Assembly (NCBI RefSeq): GCF_037975245.1
Contig: NC_092580.1
Coordinates: 6,300,501-6,364,500 of the forward strand
Reading direction: 5' to 3'
Length of the DNA stretch: 64,000 nt
From: Apostichopus japonicus
Taxonomy: Eukaryota; Echinodermata; Holothuroidea; Aspidochirotida; Stichopodidae
Shown here: piece after piece, positions 1-12,627 of the stretch
Numbering within the stretch: the stretch's first letter is position 1
Layout of the letters: each line of letters opens with the position of its first letter
The notes under the pieces: generated by a model
Seen by the model: the letters and a program-made list of their open reading frames with translations, nothing else
Database searches by the model: none
Told to the model about the DNA's origin: nothing
Program-made: the position numbers and the translations under genes

Positions 1-1200
1 AGAGGTTAAGGATTTTAAAGGTCATTACTATTGTCCACAAATAAATGCTGGGCAATCAAACAATGGTAATTGATGCTAAAACTACGGCAAGCATTTTATT
101 GCCATCCTAAAAGCATTTTGCCAATAGAAATGTTTTATTGACTAACTTCTGACTCCTAAATGTCTGGGAATAATTCAAAGGCTAGGTACCTCAAGAATTG
201 AGTACATTATTACTTTTAGAGTTTTTTAAGTCCCATGTTAGAATTGGCACAATATTACTGAATGACTTCAATATAGCAGTGTGAGATGATTTCAGTTTTT
301 TTTTATTGTAAAATCCCAAAACAGTGCAGTATTGTTTACTTGAATGGCCATTTTTGCACTTTGCATAATGGAAACAAATACAAAGAAATGTTTAGAATGT
401 TGGTTTTGCATGGAAAGTGATTAATACTAACAATGGCAAAATGTTTAAAATTTCTTTTTCATGAAGGAATGAATTATTATCCTTGAGTGGTACTTAGGTA
501 TAAAATTATACAGTAAGCTGGTACCCAAATTACCTTTAACGTGTGATTAGTTTTATGTAATAGTATCCACAATTAAGAGAAACAAATCTCTGCTAGATTT
601 GATGCAAAATTTCAAAGTTAAGGTTTGCACTTCCTTCTGGATATAACTAAGACCTGAAAAAACATAACCGGTGACTAACTAATGTAATGGGTGACTTAAT
701 TTTAGCATCCTTAAGTTTTTTTTAAGAGGTACCCAAGTTTTGGCAAGCTAAAACTATGACAGATTTGAGAAAAAGTGTCTAGTAAGTTCTAACTGTGAAA
801 GGTACTCTCATGGCAACATTGGTAGAATACCAGTGAGGCAGACAGTTGGAAACAAGGTTGGAAGCATGGACCGTAGCTGACTTTACCTTGATTAATTTCA
901 AATCTATGATTTATCCAACAAATTGTTTATCCTGGCTGATCAACATGAAATAAAAACCCATTAAATTCCTTGCCACAAAAATCCCAGATATTCAACAAAA
1001 TCAAGTTTCTTTTACTTGTTGCTCTCGTTCATGAAAGGGGTGAGAGGTGAGCTGAACTGTTCATGCACCTTGTAGTATCTTTCTAGGATAGGTTTACTTC
1101 CAAGTATTATCAATGAATAAAGCAGTCAGTCATCCTAAGAAGCTCTTTAAAACTTGATCAGATAACATTTTATTCTTTTGATGAGTGCAAGTTTACACTA
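1..1200. other. AT-rich non-coding DNA
   Basis: No convincing exon, RNA gene or repeat was found. The stretch has ordinary AT-rich composition with short A and T runs only. It may be intergenic or intronic. Confidence 0.4.
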
Positions 1201-1404
1201 TAACAATTAACTTCCCAGAAAAAAAGCAGGTTACTTTTCACAACAAAAACCTTGGTAACAACTCGGAAGCCGCAAATGTTATTTTCCTTTAGTACACCAA
1301 TAACAGAAGCTGGCTTGTTCAGATTGATTCTTTAGAAACCTTTCAGCATTGGTTACCAAGAAAGCTCTCAGGTGTGAAATATAGTTCGGTTACTATGGAT
1401 GTAG

Positions 1405-1645
1405 ATATAGACTTCCGGTCGCCTGTTAGGGTTTGATGAAGTGGCAAATTTGCGGTTATTGTTCCTGTTGATACCTTTTATTTAATTTTCAGAGAAAGTC
1501 TTTTGATTGGCCAGTAGGAGTGTTCAGATTTAGGGATTGATAACAAGGGGAAGAAGAAAAGGAAAATATGTCACTTCTCAGGGTGATTGCCACGGTAACA
1601 GTGTTTGATATATCAAAGAAATAAAATTCACTTCCGGTGAACTAT
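1405..1645. promoter_or_regulatory. Promoter-like segment with two ETS (GABP/ELK-type) sites
   Basis: Two copies of ACCGGAAGT lie on the minus strand, at about 1411-1419 and 1630-1638; on the plus strand they read ACTTCCGGT. The surrounding few hundred bases hold more CpG than neighbouring sequence. ETS sites of this form are typical of TATA-less housekeeping promoters. A transcription start here is inference; a possible plus-strand exon follows at 2931 and an inverted-repeat element lies immediately downstream. Confidence 0.35.
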
Positions 1646-1680
1646 GTGGTCGAATTGCACTAAGTGTTCTGCAGTGAAAT

Positions 1681-2260
1681 TTTTCCTTAGCTATGGGGAT
1701 ATTATTCTTTAATAAACATAAATATATGTTAATTAGGAAAGATGGGTCATAGTTCATCGGTGTTAAACCACAACTTTACGCACACTTAAAATAACTAGAA
1801 GTCGACCAAGTTATCTTCTGAAATTTTTCTCTATTTGTAAATTGTTCTTAGACAATGAAGTGTCACAATATAGGGTGACAAAATGTTTCAGCGAGATAAA
1901 AATAAGAAGGCAGTACAAATACAAGCTATAAATTTTGATCATAACTGACCGTTGTGGCATCTTTTTAGCACGTTTATAGGCAATACATGTCACATACCTG
2001 TCGCATTGAAGCGAGTAAGAAAAAATGACGCACTAATGCAGTCCTCCTTGTGTCGTGGCAAAATGTGATACAAGCCCTCTGATTTTATGTCATCAGTTAG
2101 TAACTTCCTCTTCCCTCCCTCCCACACCGTCCTTCTAGATATCTTATGTGTGCGCAAGTTGTGGGTTAGCACCGATGACCTATGACCCAACTTTCCTAAT
2201 TAACATATATTATATTCTCTGAAGAATAATACCCCCATAGCTAAGGAAAAGCCCCCCTTT
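1681..2260. mobile_element. Inverted-repeat (foldback/MITE-like) element, about 580 bp
   Basis: Two arms of roughly 120 bp (about 1681-1803 and 2135-2260) are reverse complements at perhaps 85-90% identity, including the shared outer motif TTTTCCTTAGCTATGG. The unpaired centre is about 330 bp. No transposase frame was recognised in the centre and no clear target duplication was found, so the superfamily is unknown. The arm length and central spacer fit a non-autonomous DNA transposon better than a chance hairpin. Confidence 0.7.
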
Positions 2261-2930
2261 CATCTTCTCCAAACAATGATAGAAAACTAGAAGTATTAGC
2301 AACTATTTGCTGCTATCAAATAAGAATTTTTGTTACTGAAACATTTCATGGCCTAATTTGCTGTGCCACATTGTTTGAAAGGTAAGTTTATTGAAGGTTA
2401 AGAAACCTTCCAGGAAAGTCATCCAGGCCTACTTATTCTTATTATGCTTGAATTTAATACTTTGTGCAAGCTGAAAATTGGGGTCTTCTCAGATAACCTT
2501 TGGTATTAATAAGTATTACTTGTTGCCAAATATGATTAAAAGATTTAAAACACCGTCACCTGGCCGGAGGCAAGAAGTTCTATTCAGAGCATGCTTCTAT
2601 TGAGTTTGAAACATTTTCAACATACCAGTCTACCTGAGACATTGTTCACAGTGTGATTATAATTGTTCAAATTAATGTAATATGTCACCTGTTCCTTATT
2701 TCTCATTGATAATGAGTTTCTCACAGTAAGGTGAACAATGTGCCCTTTATTACCCTGTTTACCTGGCTACCTTTTGGAGGTTGGCTGGTATGCCAAAAAC
2801 GTGGTTTAAACTTTTGTTTAAAATTTGAGAGCAGAAAATTAAAGGAAAAAAAAAAATTCAAGGCCCTTATTGGGAATAGTAGCTTCATGATACAGTTTCA
2901 TTGGTAGAATGTCTGTTGCCATTAGTTCAG

Positions 2931-3006
2931 AAGAAGTTTGATGTTGGGAACCTCACGTCTGGAATCCCAAATCCAAATGAATGGCATTTCGTCTCATTCC
3001 TGCCTG
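2931..3006 (+). CDS. Possible internal exon of an unidentified gene
   Basis: A CAG acceptor precedes 25 codons that read KKFDVGNLTSGIPNPNEWHF and continue to a GTGAAT donor, giving phase 0 to phase 1. The residue mix (NPNEW, VSFLP) looks protein-like. A second frame of the same exon is also open, so the frame is not certain. I recognise no family. It might belong to the same plus-strand gene as the candidate exons from 29.8 kb onward, but nothing in the sequence proves this. A chance open segment between splice-like sites is the main alternative. Confidence 0.3.
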
Positions 3007-3659
3007 GTGAATTAAGTGCAGGGCAAAAGAAGTAGTATCTCAAAATGTGTTAGGCCCTGCTAACATAAGACCACGAGCACAGTGTTTAACACCAAGTTTG
3101 CTGTTAAATTTGTAAAAAAAAATTTGTGTTAAAATTTAATGCAAACCGTGATCAGACCCTCCATTTGAACCCTACGCTACACTAGGATCAGATCCCGGGC
3201 TCAGTATTAAATTTGTAATGTAAATTGAAGCTCAACTTTGTTGTTAACTTCTGTTGTTGTTTGTTAGGCACGTATTGACACTATAGTAGTATATGCATTA
3301 GCATCAAGGCCGCACATCACATTTCTTATGGTTTTACGCCTTTTCGTCTAGTAAAGAAACTACAAGTGCCTGCTCAGGGATCTGGAGTGTGGGATCTGAC
3401 ACTGGGCACAGGGTCTAATGTAAACCCACACTGGGTCAAAATCAGTTCAATGCTATACACCAAGCACAGCGTCTGATCCAATATGTTTACTGACATCCTG
3501 GATAATAAGTTTTTCATTCTGGGTAAAAGCACTACCTTGAGTTGTTTACTCCTCTCTTTGCATCACTTTATTGTTGTGATGCTATCTGTTCATCATCCAA
3601 GTCAGTCATTTGGAATACTCTAGCATCTGTTTTACCCTCTGTTATAGTGTGTTATAGTG

Positions 3660-4025
3660 TCAGAAGTACATTGACTCTGTCTTAGGTGCTAGGTAATGGC
3701 TGAAGAATTCTCTGGTCTTTGTTGACAATATAAATAGATCATTGAAAATTTGTTCATAGGAAGCCTTGGGAGAAGAATCTATTCTAACAACAAAAAACCC
3801 ATTATTTCCAACTGGAAATCCTCCCTTAGGAATGCCTTTGAAATCTGTCCATGATCTTGTCATCTCCATCCTCCACTGGACATAAAGCCAGTTTAACAAT
3901 AGCCTTTTGGGCACATCCAATTTCTGTCCAGGTGAGTTACAAACAAGTTTATTTCCAGTGATTGATGTGGTGATCCCCTTGGAATGTCTGGTAAATAACA
4001 CGCTTCTTCCTAAACTCTTTTTCAT
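3660..4025 (-). CDS. Uncertain 121-codon reading frame
   Basis: A minus-strand frame of 121 codons runs from an ATG to a TGA. Its sequence includes a protein-like stretch, WTDFKGIPKGGFPVGNNGFF, followed by VVRIDSS and a mixed-charge C-terminus. Length, composition and lack of low complexity are better than for most frames nearby, but no family, signal peptide or catalytic motif is evident. The plus strand carries an excellent CCAG|GTGAGT donor inside the same interval (3932), which argues for caution about strand. It may be a decayed transposon gene, a terminal exon or chance. Confidence 0.2.
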   Translation of the reverse strand: MKKSLGRSVLFTRHSKGITTSITGNKLVCNSPGQKLDVPKRLLLNWLYVQWRMEMTRSWTDFKGIPKGGFPVGNNGFFVVRIDSSPKASYEQIFNDLFILSTKTREFFSHYLAPKTESMYF

Positions 4026-4616
4026 AGAATGGAACCTTTTACCAACAAAAGAGTATTTAAAGTAGTATTCCTGTTATTAACTGACTCCTAGTCTTTCTGT
4101 AATGCAACAATGACTTTAGTTTCCTAGGCCGTACATTTTGAAGAGGTCTCTCAAAATTTTCCCATCATTTTTTTCAATCTACAAGTAGAATCATGTTAGT
4201 AACTGTTAAAACATAAATGTAAAATAATTACACTAGCTTGATAATTATTGTCTGGAAAAGGTTGCCTTGCTCCAGTGATATAGTAGCTGCAAGTACATTG
4301 TTAAATTGATGATGCTTGCCATCATACACAGTAATCCTGGTCATCCCAGGATCTGATGTGGCCTAAATTCTGGTTGGACCAAAAGTTTATAACGAATACT
4401 AGAAATTTTCTAATAAATTATATAACCATCTCAGAGTCCATGCTTAGTGTATCATTTTGACACATAAGGCACAAATTGATTGTTTATTTTTAGAAATGAT
4501 GTTGAATTGTTGATTTTCATAAGGTGGGTCTGGGCTGAATCTCCCCCTACCTGTATCAGGTATTGATTGAAATAGAAACCTACTCATCTCTAGAGTGGAC
4601 ATGTACGGTTTACTGC

Positions 4617-4762
4617 TCTGCCAACCCCCCTCCTCTCATACTTTCCCTTCTTCCTCTCCCCATCCTCCCCTCCTTCCCTCCTCCTCTCCTTCCCTCCTCC
4701 CCTTTCTTCCCTGCTTCCATCCTTCCCTCCTCCCCTTTCTTCCAGCATTCCCCCTCCTCAAC
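4617..4762 (+). repeat. Polypyrimidine (TCCCTCC) simple repeat
   Basis: About 145 bp of nearly pure C/T on the plus strand, made of imperfect TTCCCTCCTCCCC units. The reading frames through it are serine/proline-rich artefacts. Confidence 0.8.
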
Positions 4763-4859
4763 TGCCCCAGCCTCAGAGTCATCGGCTTGTCTAAATCCCT
4801 GGGCTTTTAGAGATTTTTATCAGTTAGACCAAACCAGATTGGGGGTCAAGCAATAAATA

Positions 4860-7765
4860 GTTGTTTGTTGGTTAAATTGTTTTTGCAAATATACCATGTA
4901 TGTGAACTTGTTTAAATTATATTGCTGCTTTAAGTTTAAGATGCACTTTATCAGAGATCAGGATGACAATAGCTCTATTTCTTGAAGACAATCCTGTGAT
5001 GATCTCAGGTAATCCCAACCAATCAATTCAGCAGGAAGTGAATACCAGGTGTAACATCAGAATAGGGGTCCTTACCTTTCTTGTGCATCAGCTAATGTTT
5101 CTGGATACACTCTGCATTCTAGGTACATAGCCAACTTGGTTTTCAGGAAATGGTAAGATCACACACAGTAGAAAAATAAAATAACATGATCAGCTTTTAC
5201 CATAGCAGGGACTGATCCAATATTTCATAAGGGAGAGGTATGGCCCTAGGATCCTTAGAGCCAACTCACTTGTAGGGAGGTCTGTGGGTTTTCCACCAGA
5301 AAGAAAAAAACAAGAAAAAAATAAAATGCCAAATAGAGGAATCCATACTAAACATTAGATCTATAGTTAGGTCTAAACGCAAGGTTATGCAAAATGTTTG
5401 TGTGAGGTAGAAAGGTGGGAGAAGGATACAACCCCCACACCCCTCTCTGGATATCTTCTTGCAAATGTTTCAAGAACTTCTGACTGGCACTCCTATAGGA
5501 CATGTTATTAGGTTTTTTGAATTGATTCTTACTCTTGCTCAATGTTTGTAAGATGAAGAAAGAGAACTGTGTAACAGCTTTTTTATCTCAACTTACTCCC
5601 CCTCATCCCTCCCCCTCATCCCCCATTTGGGACAAGGACTAATCCCCTGCCTCTTTGTGTCTGACCTCTTTGAACCTTGTATACCCCATTTTAAGATCCA
5701 TTGATGTTTGAGACAATGGCTGGCAGAATATATATTGTGTAGACCACAATGAACAGCTTAACATGGTTTGAAATATAGAGCAAACAGACATAAACATAGC
5801 AATAACAAAATATATGAGTTTGGTTACTGTAGTGTTTTACTTGGCAGAGTAGCTGACTGGAACCTATTAAATTATATAAGAACAGCACATCAATCATTTG
5901 TACCACAGTGGTAGTCAAAACATCGCTGTTGCCAATGAACCGCTATATAGGAATCTAGTGTAGGCTTCTTGTTAAAACATTTATTTCTAAAAAATGGGCA
6001 AATAGCCAGATTTGCATGATTAAAGGAGAGATATGGCAAAGAGGAATCATGTGAGAATTAGGGTGCCACCTATAATTATGACTACTCACATATATATAGG
6101 ATAAAACCTACTCTAATGTACATTATATGAGTGAGATTGAATAGACTCTAAACATATTATAGATATTTCACAATTGCAACATGGTTTAACAGGGTCTACA
6201 ATTGAGCTGAGTTAATCTATCGATAAACCTGTTATTGGTCTATTTATAGGCTCTGTTGATGTTAACATATTTGTAGTATGCATTTGTGTGCATGACATAA
6301 CTGTACTTTAAAGAGTTTGATGACATACCGCCAGTACATCGTCAGTTATATTTGTGATTTGGTTGGTTGGAATACATCAGTTTTGTATAAATGCCAATAA
6401 AGGGCTCCGTAAGAATTACAGCCACCAATATGATCAGGGGAGGGTAGAGGCTGAGGAACGTAGCAACTAGTTCTTCTCCTCTCTACTCCATCTCCACTTA
6501 ATCACATGCTATCTTGTCAGTAAATATTATAAAAGAATTGATCAACAAATGCAATGTTATTCCACATAATTGAAGCTGCATTTTGCATTGTATTTGATGC
6601 AATCAGTGGTTGTAGCATACTTATCCATTAAAACAGAGATAAGATACCAAGAACAGTGAATATGGTTGTTCTATGCCACCAAATAAAATCAGGAACAAAG
6701 AAATGCAAGCATAAATTTCACACGTTTTGCAATTAAAAAAAGAAGACATTACGTTAAATTTGCAGCATATATACGTTATTTCCTTTATTGGCCTAAATCA
6801 TGAATGAGTTGCTAATTAGAAGGACAGCTATATTTGATGTTACCATATAGGTTTCTTATTTTGATGGAAGGATATCCCATTACCTGTGAAAATTACATAA
6901 TGAGATGATGCTATCTTACAACCCACTGAAAATGTAGATTTAATATACCTAGAAATTCGCACATGATCTGTAAGTTTTTTTGTCATTATCTCTGCCTTTG
7001 AACACCGGTTAATCAGCACATGTGTCTATAAGAAAGTGGAAAATGTTCAGCTGTAGCAGGTGTTCCAGTTTGCTATTAGTTAAGACATTGAAAGTACCTG
7101 CCAGTTGCCGACTGGCTTTCAATGGTAACAGACAGTACAACTCCTTTGAAAACTATACCATTTGTTTATCTATCTTTGGCTCCATGTTTTCCATCTAAGG
7201 CTCCTACTAAATAAATGATGGTCACTGTTACTTTCAGACTGACTGTTCCCAAAGCAATTTCCTTGCATTTTAGATGCATTTCATTATTTGGACAAGTTTG
7301 ACAAATGGATGATTATCAAATATATTTGATTTCATTGTTTACTCACTTCAAACAAACTGGTTATCATCATCATTATATTTATTTGTAATACTTGCCAAAC
7401 CTCTTTGGTGTCTTAACCTGTATCATACATTGTCTGTAACCTGTGGGCAACATGAGGTCTAAAACACAAATCAAACTCATGGAGACATCAAGACAGACAC
7501 TTCAAGTTCAATTCTCTGCTAAACTTCAATATCTCAAAAGTTTGTGTACATTTTCTATGATATTAGTTTTGTATTTATCTTATTGCCCAATGTAGTTATT
7601 CTTGATTCAAATATTGACCTGTCCCATATCAATAGCGGATTGTCCTATTTCTAGTTCAAACCAATCAGGTTAATATTAGCCTTTGTCTAGTATTGAGCTA
7701 AAAGGGATTTTATGTAATATTCTGCAATTCTGCATGCACATGAGCTTTGGTAACTTGATGGAACA
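4860..7765. other. Non-coding DNA, no gene recognised
   Basis: No supported gene. A 30-bp segment at 5124-5153 sits between a good acceptor (CATTCTAG) and a GTAAGA donor but is too short to call. A small imperfect hairpin at 7086-7125 has arms CATTGAAAG and CTTTCAATG with paired CCAGT/ACTGG inside. Confidence 0.4.
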
Positions 7766-7771
7766 GATGAT

Positions 7772-7792
7772 GGGGGGGGGGGGATGGGGGGG
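7772..7792 (+). repeat. Poly-G tract (12 G, then 7 G)
   Basis: Two G runs separated by AT. This is one of at least fourteen G or C runs of ten or more in the window. Confidence 0.9.
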
Positions 7793-7799
7793 ATTAAGT

Positions 7800-8460
7800 A
7801 GTTGGCATATGTGTTTGGTTACTTATGGTACAGGTTGGTGATTAATTTAAGGTATGGTTTCATTGCTACTTGATAGACTAGGTTAGTATTTATAGAATTA
7901 TGACTATTTGATATAGGTAAGTGGTGACTTGAGGATACAGATTGGTGGTTAATTGCTGTTACAGGTTAGTATTTACTTGAAATAATAGGATTATGACTAC
8001 TTGAGATATAGGATAGGTAAGTGGTTACTGGAAGGAACAGATCAGTGGTAAACTGCTAGGAATAGGTTAGTGGTTACTTCATGAGGTTAGTGGTGGTTTA
8101 CTTGAGGATACAGATCAGTTGTTAATTGCTAGTGTAGGTTCATAGTTACTTGATTGGGTAGGTAACTGGTTACTTGATTATATAGGTTAGTGGTGGTTAC
8201 TTGATTGGGTAGGTAAGTGGTTACTTGATTATATAGGTTAGTGGTGGTTACTTGATGGTACAGATCAGTGGTCAATTGCTAGTATAGGTAAGTGGTTACT
8301 TGATGGTACAAATCAGCAGTTAATTACTACGGCATGTTACTAGTTTCTTAAGAATCTAGTGGATATCTAGTGGTTAAGTTACAGTATACATGCTAGTCAC
8401 TACTTTATAATTAAAGTGATGGCATTAACTAGCAGTTTTGTGGTTACTTGACAGAACATC
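7800..8460 (+). repeat. Degenerate minisatellite (TTAGTGGTTACTTGAT family)
   Basis: A 660-bp stretch repeats variants of GGTTAGTGGTTACTTGAT alternating with GGTACAGATCAGTGGTTAATT. The composite unit is roughly 40-60 bp and strongly diverged. No reading frame of interest. Confidence 0.75.
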
Positions 8461-10305
8461 TACTTCCTAGCAGAGGTTATTGTAAAATGAACAGTGTTTC
8501 AAGTAAATTTCTTGAAGGTTGAGCTCTTAAAAAGTGACATTCCTATCCCAACAAACACCCAAGGTTAAATTTTTAAACCACACTCCATGTGGTTGTTGAG
8601 TGAGAAATCATTTCATTAATTGTGCCACGATTGTGTCGTGTATACAGGATTATTATGGTTTATTTTAAGCTAATAGGATTGCTAAATATAGCATATAGGT
8701 CTGTCTGTACATGATACTAATATTGGAACAGTAAAGGAGTCAAGCTCAGTTTCAAACTGGTATTTTTAGAGACATAAGTATGACAATTATTTTAATTAGA
8801 GACTCTTGGTATGCAAATTATGTATGGATTCACTATCAGCCACCGGTAGTTTTCATTGCTGGTGGTGTATTTGATGGTTATCTTAGTGAGCGGCAGATGA
8901 ATCTTTTTGATGGATGCCGTACTATGTACATGATGATTTGGACCTTATTATCTTTAAGAGGTTGTCATTTATATACTATCACTAATTGGGAGAATGCCTC
9001 TTAGAGCTATAAATAAAAAAGTCAGTCAGATGTCAGGGATTACTTTAAGCAAAAAATAAAACTTGCAGGTGGTACAACCTTGTGAGGTAATCCATCAAAG
9101 AAAAAAAAAAGAAAGAATAACAAAACAATATCTCATCAGTGGTGCTCACTTTGTTTACGTTAATGACAGTTGGTATTTTAGTGGAATTTTAGTCAGAATG
9201 GCTAACATATGTTGCTCAAAGTCACGTTTTGCTCTAAAATTTTATGAAACTACAATTGGAAACGGTCCCTGGAAGAATTTTTTTTAGAAACTCAACACCC
9301 AACTTTATTTGCGTAGCATTGATTCTGGTAAGAATGGGACAATTAAAAAATCATCATATAAGATTTGAATTTGATATTTTTTCGTCCATTTTTAGGACAA
9401 AAATGTAGGACGGAGAAGGGACACACATCCTCATAGTAATACATTTGCACAGAAAGGTGTTATTTTAGCTACTTTGAAATGTTTGTTGCGGTTTTATGAA
9501 TCTCTCTATAACAACACATTTTCTATGGCAAGTGATGTCATAGCAAGATTATTCATGCAAAGAAAGATATAAAAAGCACATTTTCATGATGTCTTTGGTT
9601 CTTATAATAATGCTTCAAATTGTGATGTTTACAGGTCAGTTCTACAAGCTTTAACTTAGTACACAACAGCTAGTACACTTTGGCTGGCTTTATTCTCAAG
9701 TTACTACCTTATTAAAACAATAGGAAGTAAAAAGCAATACATTGGGAAAGGGTTTCAGTTTTCACATATTGTGGAATATTTATAGTTTTCATCATACTTA
9801 TTATTGAAAAGTTAGTTCATAATTATTCAGCAGTTCTCAGTTTCATTCATGAATATTCAATTGATGGCATAAACTTAAGTAAGGTGCAACAGGATGTCAT
9901 ATTTGGACAGCCATGATATACCTGATCATGAGGATGTTACATTCTTGCAATGTGGTTTATCCATCAAACATTATGACGTCTGTTTGATTTAATAGGTAGG
10001 ATGACAGAAATTGTAGGGAAGTGTCACTCGGGGCATTCCGTTGTATCTAGAATTTATAAGTGTCACTTCAGCCCTTGAGTCTTTTTAAATTCGGCATCCT
10101 TTGTGTACATGGTTGGAAGGATGCGGTCAGGAACATCGAGTGGTGTTACTGCGAAATGGCCATCCCTTGTGGAATATTTGCAACCTCTATAATTAGTATA
10201 ACATCTGTGGTTATTTTAATTCTTAAATAAGTGAGGTTTGTTTGGAGTGGCTGAAGAGTAAAGAGGAGGATACTACTTTTGATGTAGCTGCTGATTGAAA
10301 AGAGG
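8461..10305. other. Non-coding DNA, no gene recognised
   Basis: Two short frames (8780-9004 and 9063-9287, plus) lack splice context and family similarity. A segment after a TTTAATAG acceptor at about 9996 stays open for some 27 codons and is CpG-richer than its surroundings, but it has no donor before its stop, so it is not called. Confidence 0.35.
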
Positions 10306-10309
10306 GGAA

Positions 10310-10690
10310 GATTGGTCGGGAGAGGGGGGGGGGACTTGGTAAAGAGAGGGGAAGCTTGGTGAGAAGAGAGGACGCTTGGAAAGAAGAGGGGGAGCTTGGT
10401 AAGGAGAAGTGGAACTTGGTAGGGAGAGTGGAAACTTGATCAAAAGAGGGGGAACTTGGTCAAGAGAAGCAGAGCTTGGTCAGGAGGGGGGAGTATGGTC
10501 AGAAGCGGGGAGCTTGGTCAGGAGAGGGGAAGCTTGATGAGGAGAGGGTAAGCTTGTGCAGGAGAGGGGAAACTTGGTCAGGAGAGGGGGAGCTTGGCCA
10601 GGAGAGTGGGAGCTTGGTCAGGAGAGGAGTAACTTCGTCAGGAGAGGGGGAGGAGGTTAAAGTGAGTGGAAGCTGAGGGGATAAGGTAGG
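10310..10690 (+). repeat. Purine-rich minisatellite, about 19-20 bp unit
   Basis: Roughly 18 imperfect copies of GGAGAGGGGAGCTTGGTCA, with a 10-G run near the start. Open frames on both strands here are repeat translations, not genes. Confidence 0.85.
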
Positions 10691-11157
10691 TAGTGTGGTA
10701 AGAGGCTGAGGACTGGAAAGGTAAAAGTTCATTTAAACAGTGTTTCTATAGCTAGTCTGGTTTTCAAGATATGCACCTTTAAAATATGCAAAATCTCTGG
10801 AATGATCCCTTTATTGGCTAAATTGATGATAAAGTTTGATAGATTTTAACTTTTATGTGATTATTATAATATATTAAATATTTCAATTTTACAATAATGC
10901 CACATCATGGACCAACAATCATATGCAACTCATCAAGCTTACTAGGAAATTTATTTTGCGGAAAAACATTTGGTTTTGCTCAATTTCTGATTGGCATGTG
11001 TCACCTGCTTGTTAACGACACTGATGACAAAATAAACACTACTTTACATTGATTCAAAACATTTCTGTTCAAGACACACAAAGATCATTCAATGCATAAT
11101 GCATATAAAAGAGGCACGATTTAAAAAAAGGTTCTTCTCTCAATCAAACTGTCAAAG

Positions 11158-11269
11158 AGTTGACACCTTGTTGGTTGTCACAGGAGGGAGTATAATACCA
11201 CCACTGAGGGCAGTCTGCCTACTCTCAGATAAGCACTGCCCTGGGGTGAAAACATCCCTAAAACCGCAA
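11158..11269 (+). CDS. Possible internal exon of an unidentified gene
   Basis: Following a pyrimidine-rich stretch and an AAG acceptor, 37 codons begin VDTLLVVTGGSIIPPLRAVC and reach a CAA|GTAAAT donor (phase 2 to phase 0). The segment is less AT-rich than its flanks and reads like a beta-strand/turn/hydrophobic protein stretch. The antisense frame is also open, so strand is not settled. Family unknown. It lies 10 kb downstream of TIMP-like gene A in that gene's own direction, so if real it belongs to another gene. Confidence 0.35.
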
Positions 11270-11270
11270 G

Positions 11271-12627
11271 TAAATAAACTTGAACATGTTGCAAAAGCTA
11301 AGTGAAATAGGATCAAAGATGATGAAGTTGTATTTGGTTTCATATGATATAGTCTTCATATGCCTTAACTATGAGATGGGAATTAAATCCTTTGGAAGGC
11401 CCTTGGGAAAATCATGATAATATGGAAAGGAAATGAGGTTTATTCAGGCAATGTTAAACTGTAATCTAGTTAGGCTTATCAGAGAATGTTTGAATAATAT
11501 AGTTCAGATTGCATGATTGTTTGATAGCTTCTGTGTTTTGTTAGAAGTTAGAGGCAATCATTAATACTTTCAAAACATGCCAAAAAGTACAAAAATGGTC
11601 AGCAATTGTCCAAATTTTATTTGACTCTTAGTGCCGACATCGGTATTTGCTTACCTGAGACTTCAGTTGTGATATTTAAATCTGAAATATCTTTGGAAAT
11701 TCTAGTGAGTAAATATCCTGGGACCAATGTTGATGATATGATTGAAGTAGTTGATAGGGATTTGAACTTCAGTCTGATTGTTTAAGAGGAAAGGTAACAG
11801 AGATATGTTTGTGTATGGTAAATGTTATTTTAACATATGAGGGGCAATTCTAAATGTTTGAGGACATGTTGAATTCATGAAAATTGAGAAACATCAATAA
11901 AATAGCAAACTAACAAACACTGAAAAAGTGGGTCTGGCTAGTAGCAATGGATGTAAGGAACACGGTGCATCAGGTATTGGATGGGTATAATAACAGTGAC
12001 TAATAATTTAGTGTAGTGCATTGGGGAAGTGAAAGTTGGTAGGAGACTGTGGGTGTAGGGTAGTGGAGGCAGTTGTTCTTAGAAAGTAGGTTCAGAAGTC
12101 TTGGATGAAGGGCATTGTATAAGGGAAATTGATTGGAAGGCCATAAATATAGCGGTAGTTGATATCATTCAGTGTAATCTAGAATGGGGGAGATCCCTGA
12201 AAACTGTACTTTGTTCATTTGATAAGGAACAAACTTTACAGAGATCCTCATAATATAAAAAAGTTGGATAGTGTATGTTGGACTGGATGATAATATGGTC
12301 GGGGAAGGTGGCAAACAGCTCAGTGTTTCATATGCAAGTTAGAATGAGAGTATGTAGGTCATTCCGTACACATTAACACATCTGACAGCTATGTTTGAAA
12401 TGATGAATCATTTAAAAAGGGTATTTTAGCTATTGTTTATATAAGTATCTGTTGTAAACATTTTCTATGCCATTTGAACATATTTCACTGGTTCATAGTA
12501 AAGTGGGCACACTATCGCTGTGATAATTAACATGCTTAGTGTATTAAGTGCTTCAGGTCTGTAGTTTAAAGTATAAATGTTTCCAATAGTAACAGATAGT
12601 AACAGACGGTTTAATAGTCATTAAAAT
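11271..12627. other. Non-coding DNA, no gene recognised
   Basis: No exon-like segment or clear repeat. A short motif at about 11629-11650 resembles the end of the hAT-type element at 12628 but has no partner. Confidence 0.4.

Noticed and set aside
4563-4856. 97- and 71-codon serine/proline-rich frames
   Set aside because: Produced by the polypyrimidine tract.
10476-10732. Frames on both strands through the purine-rich minisatellite
   Set aside because: Repeat-encoded; no start context, splice sites or family.
11629-11655. TAGTGCCGACATCGG motif like a hAT end
   Set aside because: No matching opposite end or target duplication was found nearby.
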